A stretch of 34,653 bases of DNA from UBA6168 sp964442355 (lineage in GTDB: Bacteria > Bacteroidota > Bacteroidia > Chitinophagales > Saprospiraceae): assembly GCA_964442355.1 (NCBI GenBank), contig CAYTZS010000033.1:1-34653 (forward strand), given 5' to 3'. Shown piece by piece: positions 8,613 to 16,395 of the stretch. Made by a program: the position numbers and the translations under genes. The notes below the pieces were generated by a model. That model had not been told where the DNA came from and did not search any database. It saw only the letters and a list, made by a program, of their open reading frames with translations. Numbering within the stretch: the stretch's first letter is position 1; every line of letters starts with the position of its first letter.

Positions 8613-8682
8613 GGTATTTTTTTCATGCAAAGGCACATTGGTTTGTTTGCTGATAAGCGTGTTTTGATTCTTGTGAAAACCT

Positions 8683-9588
8683 TTATTGCCACTTCCGACG
8701 ATTTGAAAAACGCTCAACCCCCCGCTCCAGGTTTTCAATTATTGCACCTGCGATGTCCACTTTGGTCGTCCCCTCAATGCCTTCTAGGCCGGGCGAGGCG
8801 TTCACCTCCATCACAAGTGGGCCGCGCTTGGAGCGCAAGATGTCCACGCCAGCGATTTCAAGATTCATCAGCCGGGCGGCTTCCAGCACGATTTTCTCTT
8901 CTGTGGGCGTCAACAGTTCGACGCTGGCAGAAGCCCCCAAGTGCATGTTCGAACGAAACTCGCCCGCCTGCGCCTGACGCAGCATGGAGGCTACCACCTG
9001 CCTGCCCACCACGAAAGCCCTGATGTCTGTGCCCGATGCCTCTTCGATGTATTCTTGCAGAATGACGGGCTGCCCTAGTTTCGTGAATGCTTCCACCAAA
9101 GACGAGGCAGTGTTGCGACTCTCTGCCAGCATCACACCAACGCCGTGCGTACTTTCCAGCATCTTCACGACCACGGGTGTGCCGCCCAGCATGTCAATTA
9201 GTCGGGGCAATGCCTCCGGCATACCTGCCATGACCGTCTTGGGTACAGCGATGCCGTTGGCGCTCAGGATTTGCAGGCATTTGAGCTTGTCACGAGCCAT
9301 GATGAGTGCCTCGGAACGAGTGCTGGTGTAGATGTCCATCAGCTCGAACTGCCGGATGACCGCTGCCCCGTAGTCCGTCACCGATGCGCCGATTCGGGGT
9401 ATCACGGCGTCCATCCCCACGAGTCGGCTGCCCTCGTAAATCACCTGCGGAGCGCCCTGCTCGATAGCCAAGCTGCATAGCCCGTGATCAACCACCCGAA
9501 CGTAATGCCCACGCCTCCGAGCTGCTTGAAACAAGCTTTGGGTGGAGTAAAGGCCTGGGCCTCGGGAGAGAATGGCAATATTTAGCAT
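8683..9588 (-). CDS. rimK: RimK-type ATP-grasp alpha-L-glutamate ligase
   Basis: A 301-residue ATP-grasp ligase closely resembling RimK, which adds glutamate residues to the C-terminus of ribosomal protein S6, and in vitro makes poly-glutamate. Visible features: N-terminal domain MLNIAILSRGPGLYST, the DAVIPRIGASVTDYG segment typical of RimK, ARDKLKCLQILSANGIAVPKT, the ATP loop VVVKMLESTHGVGVML, hinge VILQEYIEEASGTDIRAFVVG, and the metal/substrate motif VMEVNASPGLEGIE. Length matches Escherichia coli RimK (about 300). It is the first gene of a two-gene minus-strand unit with the zinc hydrolase. Whether S6 is the real target here cannot be told from sequence; LysX/ArgX-type ligases share the fold, but the motifs favour RimK. 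Confidence 0.9.
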   Translation of the reverse strand: MLNIAILSRGPGLYSTQSLFQAARRRGHYVRVVDHGLCSLAIEQGAPQVIYEGSRLVGMDAVIPRIGASVTDYGAAVIRQFELMDIYTSTRSEALIMARDKLKCLQILSANGIAVPKTVMAGMPEALPRLIDMLGGTPVVVKMLESTHGVGVMLAESRNTASSLVEAFTKLGQPVILQEYIEEASGTDIRAFVVGRQVVASMLRQAQAGEFRSNMHLGASASVELLTPTEEKIVLEAARLMNLEIAGVDILRSKRGPLVMEVNASPGLEGIEGTTKVDIAGAIIENLERGVERFSNRRKWQ

Positions 9589-9732
9589 TTACGTTTTTGG
9601 ATTTATGATGTAGGATTGGCGTCAGCTTAGCAAGCAATTGTCCGGTTGATTATTTTGACGAAGGACTTGTTTCGGGGCACAAAATATTTGAAAAAAGCGA
9701 AACCCAAGAAATCAAGCACTTTTCAAAATTGT

Positions 9733-9760
9733 AAATCATAAAACCAAAATCCGAAATCCC
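9733..9760. repeat. Degenerate 7-bp tandem repeat, AAATCCG family (4 copies)
   Basis: Plus-strand units are AAATCAT, AAAACCA, AAATCCG, AAATCCC. The array lies just upstream of the candidate -7 element of the MFS gene, in the 197-bp divergent gap after rimK. Confidence 0.5.
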
Positions 9761-9762
9761 CC

Positions 9763-9770
9763 TATCTTTC
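9763..9770 (+). promoter_or_regulatory. Candidate -7 element for the MFS transporter gene
   Basis: TATCTTTC differs from TAnnTTTG only at the last base and lies 15 nt before the start codon. There is no well-spaced TTG; weak support. Confidence 0.25.
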
Positions 9771-9785
9771 GCCAAACAATATCGG

Positions 9786-11111
9786 ATGACCAAGGCAAAA
9801 CCCGACTTTCAACTTAACGACCCACGGGTCATCAACGGCTGGGCCATGTTTGACTGGGCCAATTCGGCCTTCTCACTGACCATCGCTGTTGCCATTTTCC
9901 CCGCTTTTTTTGAGGCCATCACCGCACGGGAGGTAAGTCCGTGGGGCATTTCGATGTACAACACCACGTTGTTCTCACTGACGGTGGCGGTAGCTTACCT
10001 GCTCATTGCCTTCATTTCGCCCATCCTCTCTGGTATCGCCGACAGCAGCGGTCGGCGCATGGCGTTCATGCGGTTTTTTACGACCGTTGGTTCCTTGGCC
10101 TGCATGTCGCTGTTTTTTTTCGATGGTGAAAATATCGAGTCGGGGCCAATGCTGGCCGTGGGCATTGCTGGCTTTCTAATAGCTACATCGGGTTTTGGGG
10201 GTTCCATCGTTTTTTACAACTCCTATTTGCCGGACATCGTGACGGAGGAACACTACAACCGGGTGAGCGCCAGAGGCTTCATGATGGGCTATGTCGGAAG
10301 TGTTATCTTGCTGATTGTCAATTTGTTGGTCATCACTTTTCCAAGTTGGTTTGGGCTATCGGGCGAAGGCACATTGCCTGTCAGACTCTCGTTCCTGACC
10401 GTGGGGCTGTGGTGGTTGGGCTTTGCGCAGTATGCCTTCGCACGGCTGCCAAGGGACAGCGACAAGCCGTTTGACCTCAAGATTTTGTCAAAAGGCTACG
10501 ACGAGTTTCGCAAGGTCTGGCAGCAAGTCAAGCACCTGCCCAACCTCAAGCGCTTCCTGCTTTCCTTCTTTTTTTACAGCGCTGGGGTACAGACGGTGCT
10601 GGCGTTGGCCTCCCTTTTTGCTGGTCTGGAGATGAAGATGGAATCCGACGAACTCATCATCGTCATTCTGCTGCTGCAAGTCCTGGCGCTGGTGGGGGCG
10701 TGGCTTTTCGCAAAACTCTCGGATGCCATCGGCAACAAGGCTGGCCTCGTGGTCATGCTCCTGCTTTGGACGGTCGTTTGCGTCTTCGGGTATTTCGTGG
10801 ATGGGAAAACCCAATTTTACATCATGGCCGCTGCTGTTGGTTTGGTGATGGGTGGCGTGCAGTCACAGTCGAGGGCATCGTACTCCAAGCTGCTGCCGCC
10901 GGGCGTAAAAGACACCACATCGTTCTTCAGTTTTTATGATGTTTTGGAAAAAGCGGCCACGGCACTCGGCTCGTTCAGTTTTGCCTTCACCGGGCAAGTT
11001 TCTGGCGGGTTAAGGGTCAGCGTATTGGTGCTGGCAGGGTTTTTCTTGATAGGTCTGGTGATTTTGATGCGGGTAAAAATCGCACACGAAAAAGTAAGCT
11101 CGGTGGTTTGA
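9786..11111 (+). CDS. MFS transporter, UMF1/Atg22-like family
   Basis: A 441-residue polytopic membrane protein with about 12 hydrophobic segments. The opening segment NGWAMFDWANSAFSLTIAVAIFPAFF is the signature of the UMF1 (unknown major facilitator) family related to yeast Atg22, a vacuolar amino-acid effluxer. PILSGIADSSGRR is the loop 2-3 MFS motif, and DAIGNKAG the equivalent loop in the second half. There is a long cytoplasmic linker in the middle (about residues 210-255) with several charged residues. It is probably an inner-membrane exporter of small metabolites; the substrate is unknown. It stands alone on the plus strand between the rimK unit and the convergent moaE gene. Confidence 0.9.
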   Translation: MTKAKPDFQLNDPRVINGWAMFDWANSAFSLTIAVAIFPAFFEAITAREVSPWGISMYNTTLFSLTVAVAYLLIAFISPILSGIADSSGRRMAFMRFFTTVGSLACMSLFFFDGENIESGPMLAVGIAGFLIATSGFGGSIVFYNSYLPDIVTEEHYNRVSARGFMMGYVGSVILLIVNLLVITFPSWFGLSGEGTLPVRLSFLTVGLWWLGFAQYAFARLPRDSDKPFDLKILSKGYDEFRKVWQQVKHLPNLKRFLLSFFFYSAGVQTVLALASLFAGLEMKMESDELIIVILLLQVLALVGAWLFAKLSDAIGNKAGLVVMLLLWTVVCVFGYFVDGKTQFYIMAAAVGLVMGGVQSQSRASYSKLLPPGVKDTTSFFSFYDVLEKAATALGSFSFAFTGQVSGGLRVSVLVLAGFFLIGLVILMRVKIAHEKVSSVV

Positions 11112-11112
11112 C

Positions 11113-11133
11113 AGCGGACAGTTGGCAGTCGGT
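11113..11133. repeat. Short 7-bp tandem repeat, AGTTGGC family (3 copies)
   Basis: Units AGCGGAC, AGTTGGC, AGTCGGT fill the whole 21-bp gap between the MFS stop codon (11109-11111) and the moaE stop codon (11133-11135). The same unit occurs near lpxK and before the GT2 gene. Confidence 0.5.
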
Positions 11134-11549
11134 CAAGGATGTGCCGCCACCCAAATTTCGCCATTCTCGAAGATTTCTTTTTTCCAGATGGGCACGGTTT
11201 CTTTCAGCGTGTCAATGCAGTAGCGGCAGGCATCGAAGGCAGCGGCCCGGTGCGGGGCACTCACTGCTATGACGACAGCAGCCGCTCCTATTTCTAGTGT
11301 ACCTATTCGGTGGTGCAAGGCAATTCTCTGCACCGAAAATTTTTCAACGGCCTGCTCCGCAATCTTTCGCATCTCAGCGATGGCCATTGGCTCGTAAGCC
11401 TCAAATTCCAGCCGCAGCACGGGCTTGCCCTTGGTGGCGTTGCGCACCGTGCCGATGAAAACGTCAATGCCCCCGGAGGCGTCGTTGCTCACGAAATTGA
11501 TGCAGTGCTGCACGTCGAGCGGAGATGTTGTCAGTTCTATTTCAACCAT
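11133..11549 (-). CDS. moaE: Molybdopterin synthase catalytic (large) subunit
   Basis: A 138-residue MoaE. With MoaD it converts cyclic pyranopterin monophosphate to molybdopterin by inserting two sulfurs. Conserved segments are present: GIDVFIGTVRN (about 27-37), LEFEAYEPMA (48-57), HHRIGTLEIGAAAVVIAVSAPHR (78-100), and VPIWKKEIFENG near the C-terminus with the active-site lysines. Length is slightly short of Escherichia coli MoaE (150) but complete. It is the last gene of a tauE-moaD-moaE unit, 14 bp after moaD. No other molybdopterin gene (moaA, moaC, mogA, moeA) is in the window. Confidence 0.95.
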   Translation of the reverse strand: MVEIELTTSPLDVQHCINFVSNDASGGIDVFIGTVRNATKGKPVLRLEFEAYEPMAIAEMRKIAEQAVEKFSVQRIALHHRIGTLEIGAAAVVIAVSAPHRAAAFDACRYCIDTLKETVPIWKKEIFENGEIWVAAHP

Positions 11550-11563
11550 TTTTCCAAAGTAAT

Positions 11564-11806
11564 TTACCCACCACTCACGGGCGGAATCAAGGCTATTTCG
11601 TCGTTTTCCTTCAGCAGAAGCTCCTCAGCGGCGTACTCGCTGTTGACGGCCAGTCGCACCGATGCTAAGTCGGACAGCCGGGGAAAACGATCCACCAATG
11701 CGGCCCGGAGGCTACCCACAGTCGCATTTTCCGGTAGCTCCCAGTCCAAGAACCGCTGCCCGGTGATGTCCTTGGTGATGCCAAAAGCAAGCAAAGTAAC
11801 TTTCAT
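11564..11806 (-). CDS. moaD: Molybdopterin synthase sulfur carrier (small) subunit
   Basis: An 80-residue beta-grasp protein starting MKVTLLAFGI and ending ALIPPVSGG. The C-terminal double glycine is the site of adenylation and thiocarboxylation, so the protein hands sulfur to MoaE. I start at ATG 11806; a TTG four codons upstream is possible but adds nothing conserved. It lies 8 bp after the tauE-like gene and 14 bp before moaE, consistent with one transcript. Confidence 0.94.
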   Translation of the reverse strand: MKVTLLAFGITKDITGQRFLDWELPENATVGSLRAALVDRFPRLSDLASVRLAVNSEYAAEELLLKENDEIALIPPVSGG

Positions 11807-11814
11807 TTTTTGTG

Positions 11815-12564
11815 TCAAATGTTTTTAACCAAAAGCTCGACGCCGATGTAGCAAATGAGTAGTGCCGTAGCCCGCCGCACCCAAACTGCGGGCAATTTCA
11901 CTGCGCCGAGCCTCGAGCCAATTTGCCCACCCAAAAATACGGCAAGCATCAATGGCAGTGTGAATTTCCAGTCAATTTGGAAGTTGGGCTTGGCCATTTG
12001 TCCTAAAATTCCTGCCAACGAGTTGACCAAGATGAAGAGACTGGCTGTAGCTGCGATGGTTTTCGCTTCTGCCCAGCGGGTGAGGTAGAGCAGCGGTGCC
12101 AAGAAGATACCGCCCCCAATGCCCACGACGCCAGAAAGGAACCCAATGCCCGCTCCCATGCTGGTTGTGAGCAGCATCTTTTTTGCAGGGTTTTGCGGTG
12201 CCTGGGTAGCTTGTTTTACTTGGGGTTGCCACCAAGTCAGCAGCCCGGCCAACAACAGCGCTGACCCCAGCAGCAGAAAAAAAGTCCGCTCCTTCAGTGG
12301 TAGGTAGCCGCCGAGGAAGGCCATCGGAACACTCGCCAACGAAATTGGCAATGCCTTTTTCAAGTCGAGGTGGCCATTTTTGAAGAAAATGAACGTGCCG
12401 GACGTAACGACCACGATGTTGCAGAGCAATGCACTTGAACGTAGCAGCAGGAACTCCACTCCGAAAACGGCCATCACGGCAATGTAGCTGGATCCGCCGC
12501 CAAACCCCACGGAGGCGTACAAAGCTGCGATGAAAAAGAATAACAGGTAAAGTTCCCAGTACAT
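11815..12564 (-). CDS. TauE/SafE-family sulfite/organosulfonate exporter-like membrane permease
   Basis: A 249-residue protein with about 8 hydrophobic segments in two related halves. The first carries ASVGFGGGSSYIAV and the second GVVGIGGGIFLAPLL, the paired glycine-rich motifs of the TauE/SafE (DUF81) family. It starts at ATG 12564; the frame is open 17 codons further but the added residues look non-native. The gene is first in a unit with moaD and moaE. Family members export sulfite, sulfoacetate or similar anions, so a link to a molybdoenzyme that handles sulfur or oxyanions is plausible, but this is inference only. Confidence 0.88.
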   Translation of the reverse strand: MYWELYLLFFFIAALYASVGFGGGSSYIAVMAVFGVEFLLLRSSALLCNIVVVTSGTFIFFKNGHLDLKKALPISLASVPMAFLGGYLPLKERTFFLLLGSALLLAGLLTWWQPQVKQATQAPQNPAKKMLLTTSMGAGIGFLSGVVGIGGGIFLAPLLYLTRWAEAKTIAATASLFILVNSLAGILGQMAKPNFQIDWKFTLPLMLAVFLGGQIGSRLGAVKLPAVWVRRATALLICYIGVELLVKNI

Positions 12565-12625
12565 GTGTGCAAGGTAGTATTTGCATGCTAAATTGCAAAA
12601 AGTCAGCAGCTCCACTAGTTAATAG

Positions 12626-12638
12626 GTTGATTATCAAC
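12626..12638. promoter_or_regulatory. 13-bp palindrome in the tauE / histidine-kinase divergent gap
   Basis: GTTGATTATCAAC has perfect 5-bp arms around a TTA centre and lies in the 249-bp gap between two divergent genes. It could be an operator, but no second copy was seen and chance occurrence is possible. Confidence 0.2.
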
Positions 12639-12813
12639 TTTGTATTCTTTGCTTTGGATTTTACTGTAAAGTCATTGTGAGATTTGGCAAGTTATTTGGT
12701 TTTTTAGGGTAGAGTTTACGCTTAAATAAAGCTTCAAAGTCTTGCTAGCATGAATGCTCGCCACAGCCTTAACCACCCTGAGCTTTTGGGTTTTTCTCTA
12801 AAAAACTTGATTT

Positions 12814-15009
12814 ATGAACAAGCAACTTAGCTTGCTTTTGGAGGACTCTTTCCAGTATTACAGGGGGAGGCGACTTAAAAAGGCATTAAATACGGCACAA
12901 ATTGCCCTTGAGTTTGGGAAAAATCACCTTTCCGAAAACCCCGGACTTTTTCAAGTCTATCTCCTGCTTTCCAATATTTACAACACCAACGGACTTTATA
13001 AAAACGACCCTGCTTTTTATTCAAAAGCGCTGTCAGCGCTCGACGATGTTGAAAATAATCTCCCCTCGTCCGAACTGTCCGAACTTACAGCAGACCTGTT
13101 GATTGCCAGGGGCAGGGTTTACCACAACCTCCGTGAGTTCGATTTGTCGAGGCAGCTTTTTGAAGAAGCGCTTGAAATTGCCTCAAAGCTGGGGCATACA
13201 AAATGCTTGGTGAAGTCATACGCTGGGCTTGCCCAACGCTGCCTCGCACTGAACGACCCCGACGCCACCATCGAAATAAGCAAGCAGATTGAAACCGTTT
13301 TGAAACGGGCAAACGAACCTTCCAAGTCGCAGCTTTGGTCTGACATGTACCTGCTGTTTTCGCAGGCCTATATTCTGAAGCAAGAATATTCACAGTCATT
13401 GGAAATGAGCCAAGCGCTGCTCCAAATCAGTCGGCAAACCAAAGACGTTGAAAAAGAGGTGATTGCGTTGCGAAATATCGCCGTGGTCTGCGGCGTGAAG
13501 TCCAATTACAAGATTGGAATGCTGTATTTTTTGGAAGCGCTGGACAAATCTGAGTCCATCGGCTACCGGGAAATGACCGTGCAAATCCATATCAATATTG
13601 GTACACTGTACGCTCATCTTTACAACTACGAAGAAGCCATCAGGCGCTACGAGAACTTGCTCAATTTGTACGCCGATGTGATTGATGACAAGACAAAAAC
13701 GGTTGTTTACAACAATCTTGGCAACATCCATCTCGCCAACGACAACCCCGAAACTGCGATAGATTTTTTTGAAAAGGCTTACAACTTGTCAAGTAAAAGC
13801 AACTTCTCCGACTTAATGGCTTACTCGTTGGCCCAAATGAGCCGTTCGAAGCTGTTGCTGGACCGGATAGAGGCAGCAAAGGTGGATGCCTTGCTTGCAA
13901 AAACCATGTACGAGGAAAATGGACTGGTGAACGGCAAGCAAATCAACTTGCTGAATTTGGGCAGGATAGCTTTTGAAGAAAAATGCTACCAAGAAGCCCA
14001 AGACCTTGCATTCCAGGCGATTGAGCTTGCTAAAGAGCTGAAAGACGACTCCGCCGAAATCAAAGCGTACGCCCTTTTGACTAAGATTTTTAAGGCAAAA
14101 GCTGATTTTGAGAAAGCCTTGGAGTACCAAGAGCGCTACGCTAAGATTCAAGAATCGTTTTCCAAGCTGCAGCGCAGCAGGCACAACCTAGACATGGAAA
14201 TCCGTCATGCCGTCCGGGAAAAACAGAAGGAAATCGAGCTTTTGACGAAGGAAAATGAATTCCAGTCCCAGCTGATTCAAAAAAGCCAGCATATCGCATG
14301 GCAGAATGAAGAACTGCTTCGGGCAAACGATGACCTGCGCCAGTTCGCCTACATCGCCAGCCACGACCTCAAGGAGCCGCTGCGCATGATCGGCTCGTTC
14401 TCTCAGGTCATCCACAAGTTGGCAAAGCCCCATCTTTCGGAGGCGGACCAGGAGTACTTCAAGTACGTTCGGGATGGCGTTAACCGTATGAACAACCTGC
14501 TGGATGGCCTCCTGCGCTACTCCACCATCAACCAGTCGCAAGAGGAGTTTATGGACGTCCCACTGAACGACGTCATCGCCCAAAGCATGGCCAACCTAAA
14601 GATACGCCTCATTGAGACCAATGCCATCATTGAGAGGGGGGAGTTGCCGGTGCTGAAAGGTACGCAGCAGTTGTATGTGCAACTGTTCCAAAACCTGATT
14701 TCCAATGCACTGAAATTCGTGAAACAGGGCACACAGCCCTACGTGAAGCTATCGGCGGAAGAGACGGCGGAGGCGCATATTATCAGCATAACTGACAATG
14801 GCATCGGCATTTCACCGGAAAACCAAACCAAGATTTTCGAGATTTTCAAGCGGCTCCACCACCAAAGTGAGTACGAAGGCACTGGCATCGGCTTGGCCAT
14901 TTGCCAAAAAATTGCGAAGCGGCTTGGCGGCAGCATCAGGGTCAAATCAGCGCTTGGCGAAGGTACCACCTTCTGCCTCGTTATGCCGAAGGACAGGAAA
15001 GAAAAATAA
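12814..15009 (+). CDS. Soluble TPR-containing sensor histidine kinase
   Basis: A 731-residue cytoplasmic protein with no signal peptide or membrane segment. Residues 1-460 are helical repeats of TPR type (for example YNNLGNIHLANDNPETAIDFFEKAY). A coiled coil follows at about 465-510, rich in K, E and Q. The HisKA domain carries the phospho-acceptor His517 in ASHDLKEPLRMI. The HATPase domain has the N box at SNALKF (Asn631), G1 DNGIGI (Asp661) and G2 GTGIGLAIC (689-697). HDLKEP-type HisKA domains occur in phytochrome-like kinases. No response regulator is adjacent, so the kinase is an orphan here; the TPR array presumably senses a protein partner or small ligand. Expression is from the divergent region shared with tauE. 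Confidence 0.93.
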   Translation: MNKQLSLLLEDSFQYYRGRRLKKALNTAQIALEFGKNHLSENPGLFQVYLLLSNIYNTNGLYKNDPAFYSKALSALDDVENNLPSSELSELTADLLIARGRVYHNLREFDLSRQLFEEALEIASKLGHTKCLVKSYAGLAQRCLALNDPDATIEISKQIETVLKRANEPSKSQLWSDMYLLFSQAYILKQEYSQSLEMSQALLQISRQTKDVEKEVIALRNIAVVCGVKSNYKIGMLYFLEALDKSESIGYREMTVQIHINIGTLYAHLYNYEEAIRRYENLLNLYADVIDDKTKTVVYNNLGNIHLANDNPETAIDFFEKAYNLSSKSNFSDLMAYSLAQMSRSKLLLDRIEAAKVDALLAKTMYEENGLVNGKQINLLNLGRIAFEEKCYQEAQDLAFQAIELAKELKDDSAEIKAYALLTKIFKAKADFEKALEYQERYAKIQESFSKLQRSRHNLDMEIRHAVREKQKEIELLTKENEFQSQLIQKSQHIAWQNEELLRANDDLRQFAYIASHDLKEPLRMIGSFSQVIHKLAKPHLSEADQEYFKYVRDGVNRMNNLLDGLLRYSTINQSQEEFMDVPLNDVIAQSMANLKIRLIETNAIIERGELPVLKGTQQLYVQLFQNLISNALKFVKQGTQPYVKLSAEETAEAHIISITDNGIGISPENQTKIFEIFKRLHHQSEYEGTGIGLAICQKIAKRLGGSIRVKSALGEGTTFCLVMPKDRKEK

Positions 15010-15032
15010 GCCACTCGGCAAAAAAGCACCCG

Positions 15033-16325
15033 TCACTTCGACTTGTACTTCATCTGAAAACGCCTGTACAGCATTTCCTGCTTGTTGTCCAAATTGATGT
15101 CCCGGCCTTGAATAAATGCCCTCGTCACCATGTTCGTGCGCATGTCCAGCGCATCGCCTTCACTGATGAACAGTGTGGCATCCTTGCCCACTTCAATCGT
15201 TCCCACCGTTTTTCCGATGCCCAAAATCTCGGCGGTGCTACCTGTCAGCGCCTTCACGGCATCCTCGTAGGCCAGTCCGAAGCCGACTGCTTGACCAGCT
15301 TGGAAGGCGAGGTTGCGCTGTTTCCAGAAGCCATCGTGAGCGAAGCACCACCGCAAGCCAGCGGCCTGCAACATGGCTGGCGTTTTGAACGGTTGGTCAA
15401 TGTCCTGGTCTTCCCGGTTGGGCAATTGGTGCGTTGTAGCGAAAATCACAGGGACGTCGTGTTCTTTCAGAAAGCCTGTCACCATCCACGCATCTGTGCC
15501 ACCGACGATGGTCGGTTTCAGTAGGAAGCGCTCCGCAAACAGCACGGCTTCCTGTATGCCCACTGCCGAGTTGGTGTGGATGAACAGTTTTTTCGAGCCA
15601 TCAAACAACCCTTGCATAGCCTCAAATCGCAGGTTTTTTGTGTTGGGTGAGGGGTTTTCGCCGTAGGCTTTTGCTTGTTTGAAGAAGTCGTCAAGTTCAC
15701 GAAGCTGGTTGGCAAATTCTTCGTCACGTTCCAATCGGCCCTCCTGTCTGTTGAACCGAGACGACGATGGCCAATTGAGGTGCATGGCAAAATCGGTGGA
15801 ATAGGCGGCGTCCTGCCAGTTCCAGGCGTCCAGTTGCACGATGCTCGACTGGCCGGGTATGCGCCCGCCCGACGGGGTGACCTCGGCCATCAAAACGCCC
15901 ATCGAGCGTACGGTGGGTGTTACCTCCGAGTCGGTGTTGTAGGCGATGATGGAGCGGATGTTCGGGTTCAAAAAGCCGATTTCGTTGGCGTCTGCCGTGG
16001 CCCGCACAGCTTCGATTTCTTGGAGGCCCAGTTCCGAGTCTGGTGCGATGAAACCCGGGTAGAGGTGCTTGCCTGCGGCATCAATCACTTGGTGGCCGGG
16101 GAAGCTCCTGCCCACTGCCATGTTTCCCACGAACGTGATTTTGCCACCGTCAAAAGCCACGTAGCTGTTCTCGATGACCTGCCCATTGCCGAGGTGCGCC
16201 GTTACGTTTGTTATCAAGATGGGCTGTGTCTGGGCAGGTGCGGGCACGGGTACGCTTTGCGCCAGCGCATTCAACGAAAAAGCGGTAGCGATGATGGCAA
16301 GGGCGAGGATTGATTTGAATTTCAT
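15033..16325 (-). CDS. Secreted amidohydrolase-fold protein lacking the canonical metal ligands
   Basis: A 430-residue protein with a signal peptide (residues 1-22, ending ALAQ) and an amidohydrolase/imidazolonepropionase-like fold. It has the N-terminal beta sandwich (ILITNVTAHLGNGQVIENSYVAFDGGKITFVGN), PGFI at 90-93, and a C-terminal IEVGKDATLFISEGDALDMRTN sandwich strand. After PGFI the usual D-x-H-x-H is replaced by A94, D96 and E98, so the first two metal ligands are missing. I recall a Bacteroidota-wide family of about 430 residues with the same loss, often beside an intact paralogue; no such paralogue is in this window. It probably acts in the periplasm, and catalysis is doubtful. A minus-strand -7 element at 16351-16358 suggests its own promoter. 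Confidence 0.87.
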   Translation of the reverse strand: MKFKSILALAIIATAFSLNALAQSVPVPAPAQTQPILITNVTAHLGNGQVIENSYVAFDGGKITFVGNMAVGRSFPGHQVIDAAGKHLYPGFIAPDSELGLQEIEAVRATADANEIGFLNPNIRSIIAYNTDSEVTPTVRSMGVLMAEVTPSGGRIPGQSSIVQLDAWNWQDAAYSTDFAMHLNWPSSSRFNRQEGRLERDEEFANQLRELDDFFKQAKAYGENPSPNTKNLRFEAMQGLFDGSKKLFIHTNSAVGIQEAVLFAERFLLKPTIVGGTDAWMVTGFLKEHDVPVIFATTHQLPNREDQDIDQPFKTPAMLQAAGLRWCFAHDGFWKQRNLAFQAGQAVGFGLAYEDAVKALTGSTAEILGIGKTVGTIEVGKDATLFISEGDALDMRTNMVTRAFIQGRDINLDNKQEMLYRRFQMKYKSK

Positions 16326-16350
16326 CGAGTAAAAATTTTATGGCTGTTGG

Positions 16351-16358
16351 CAAAGGTA
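16351..16358 (-). promoter_or_regulatory. Candidate -7 element for the secreted amidohydrolase gene
   Basis: Minus-strand TACCTTTG matches TAnnTTTG exactly, 26 nt upstream of the start codon. No TTG is seen at proper spacing. Confidence 0.4.
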
Positions 16359-16395
16359 AAAAAGCCAACCAAAGCCACGGCGTCAGATTTTTCTT

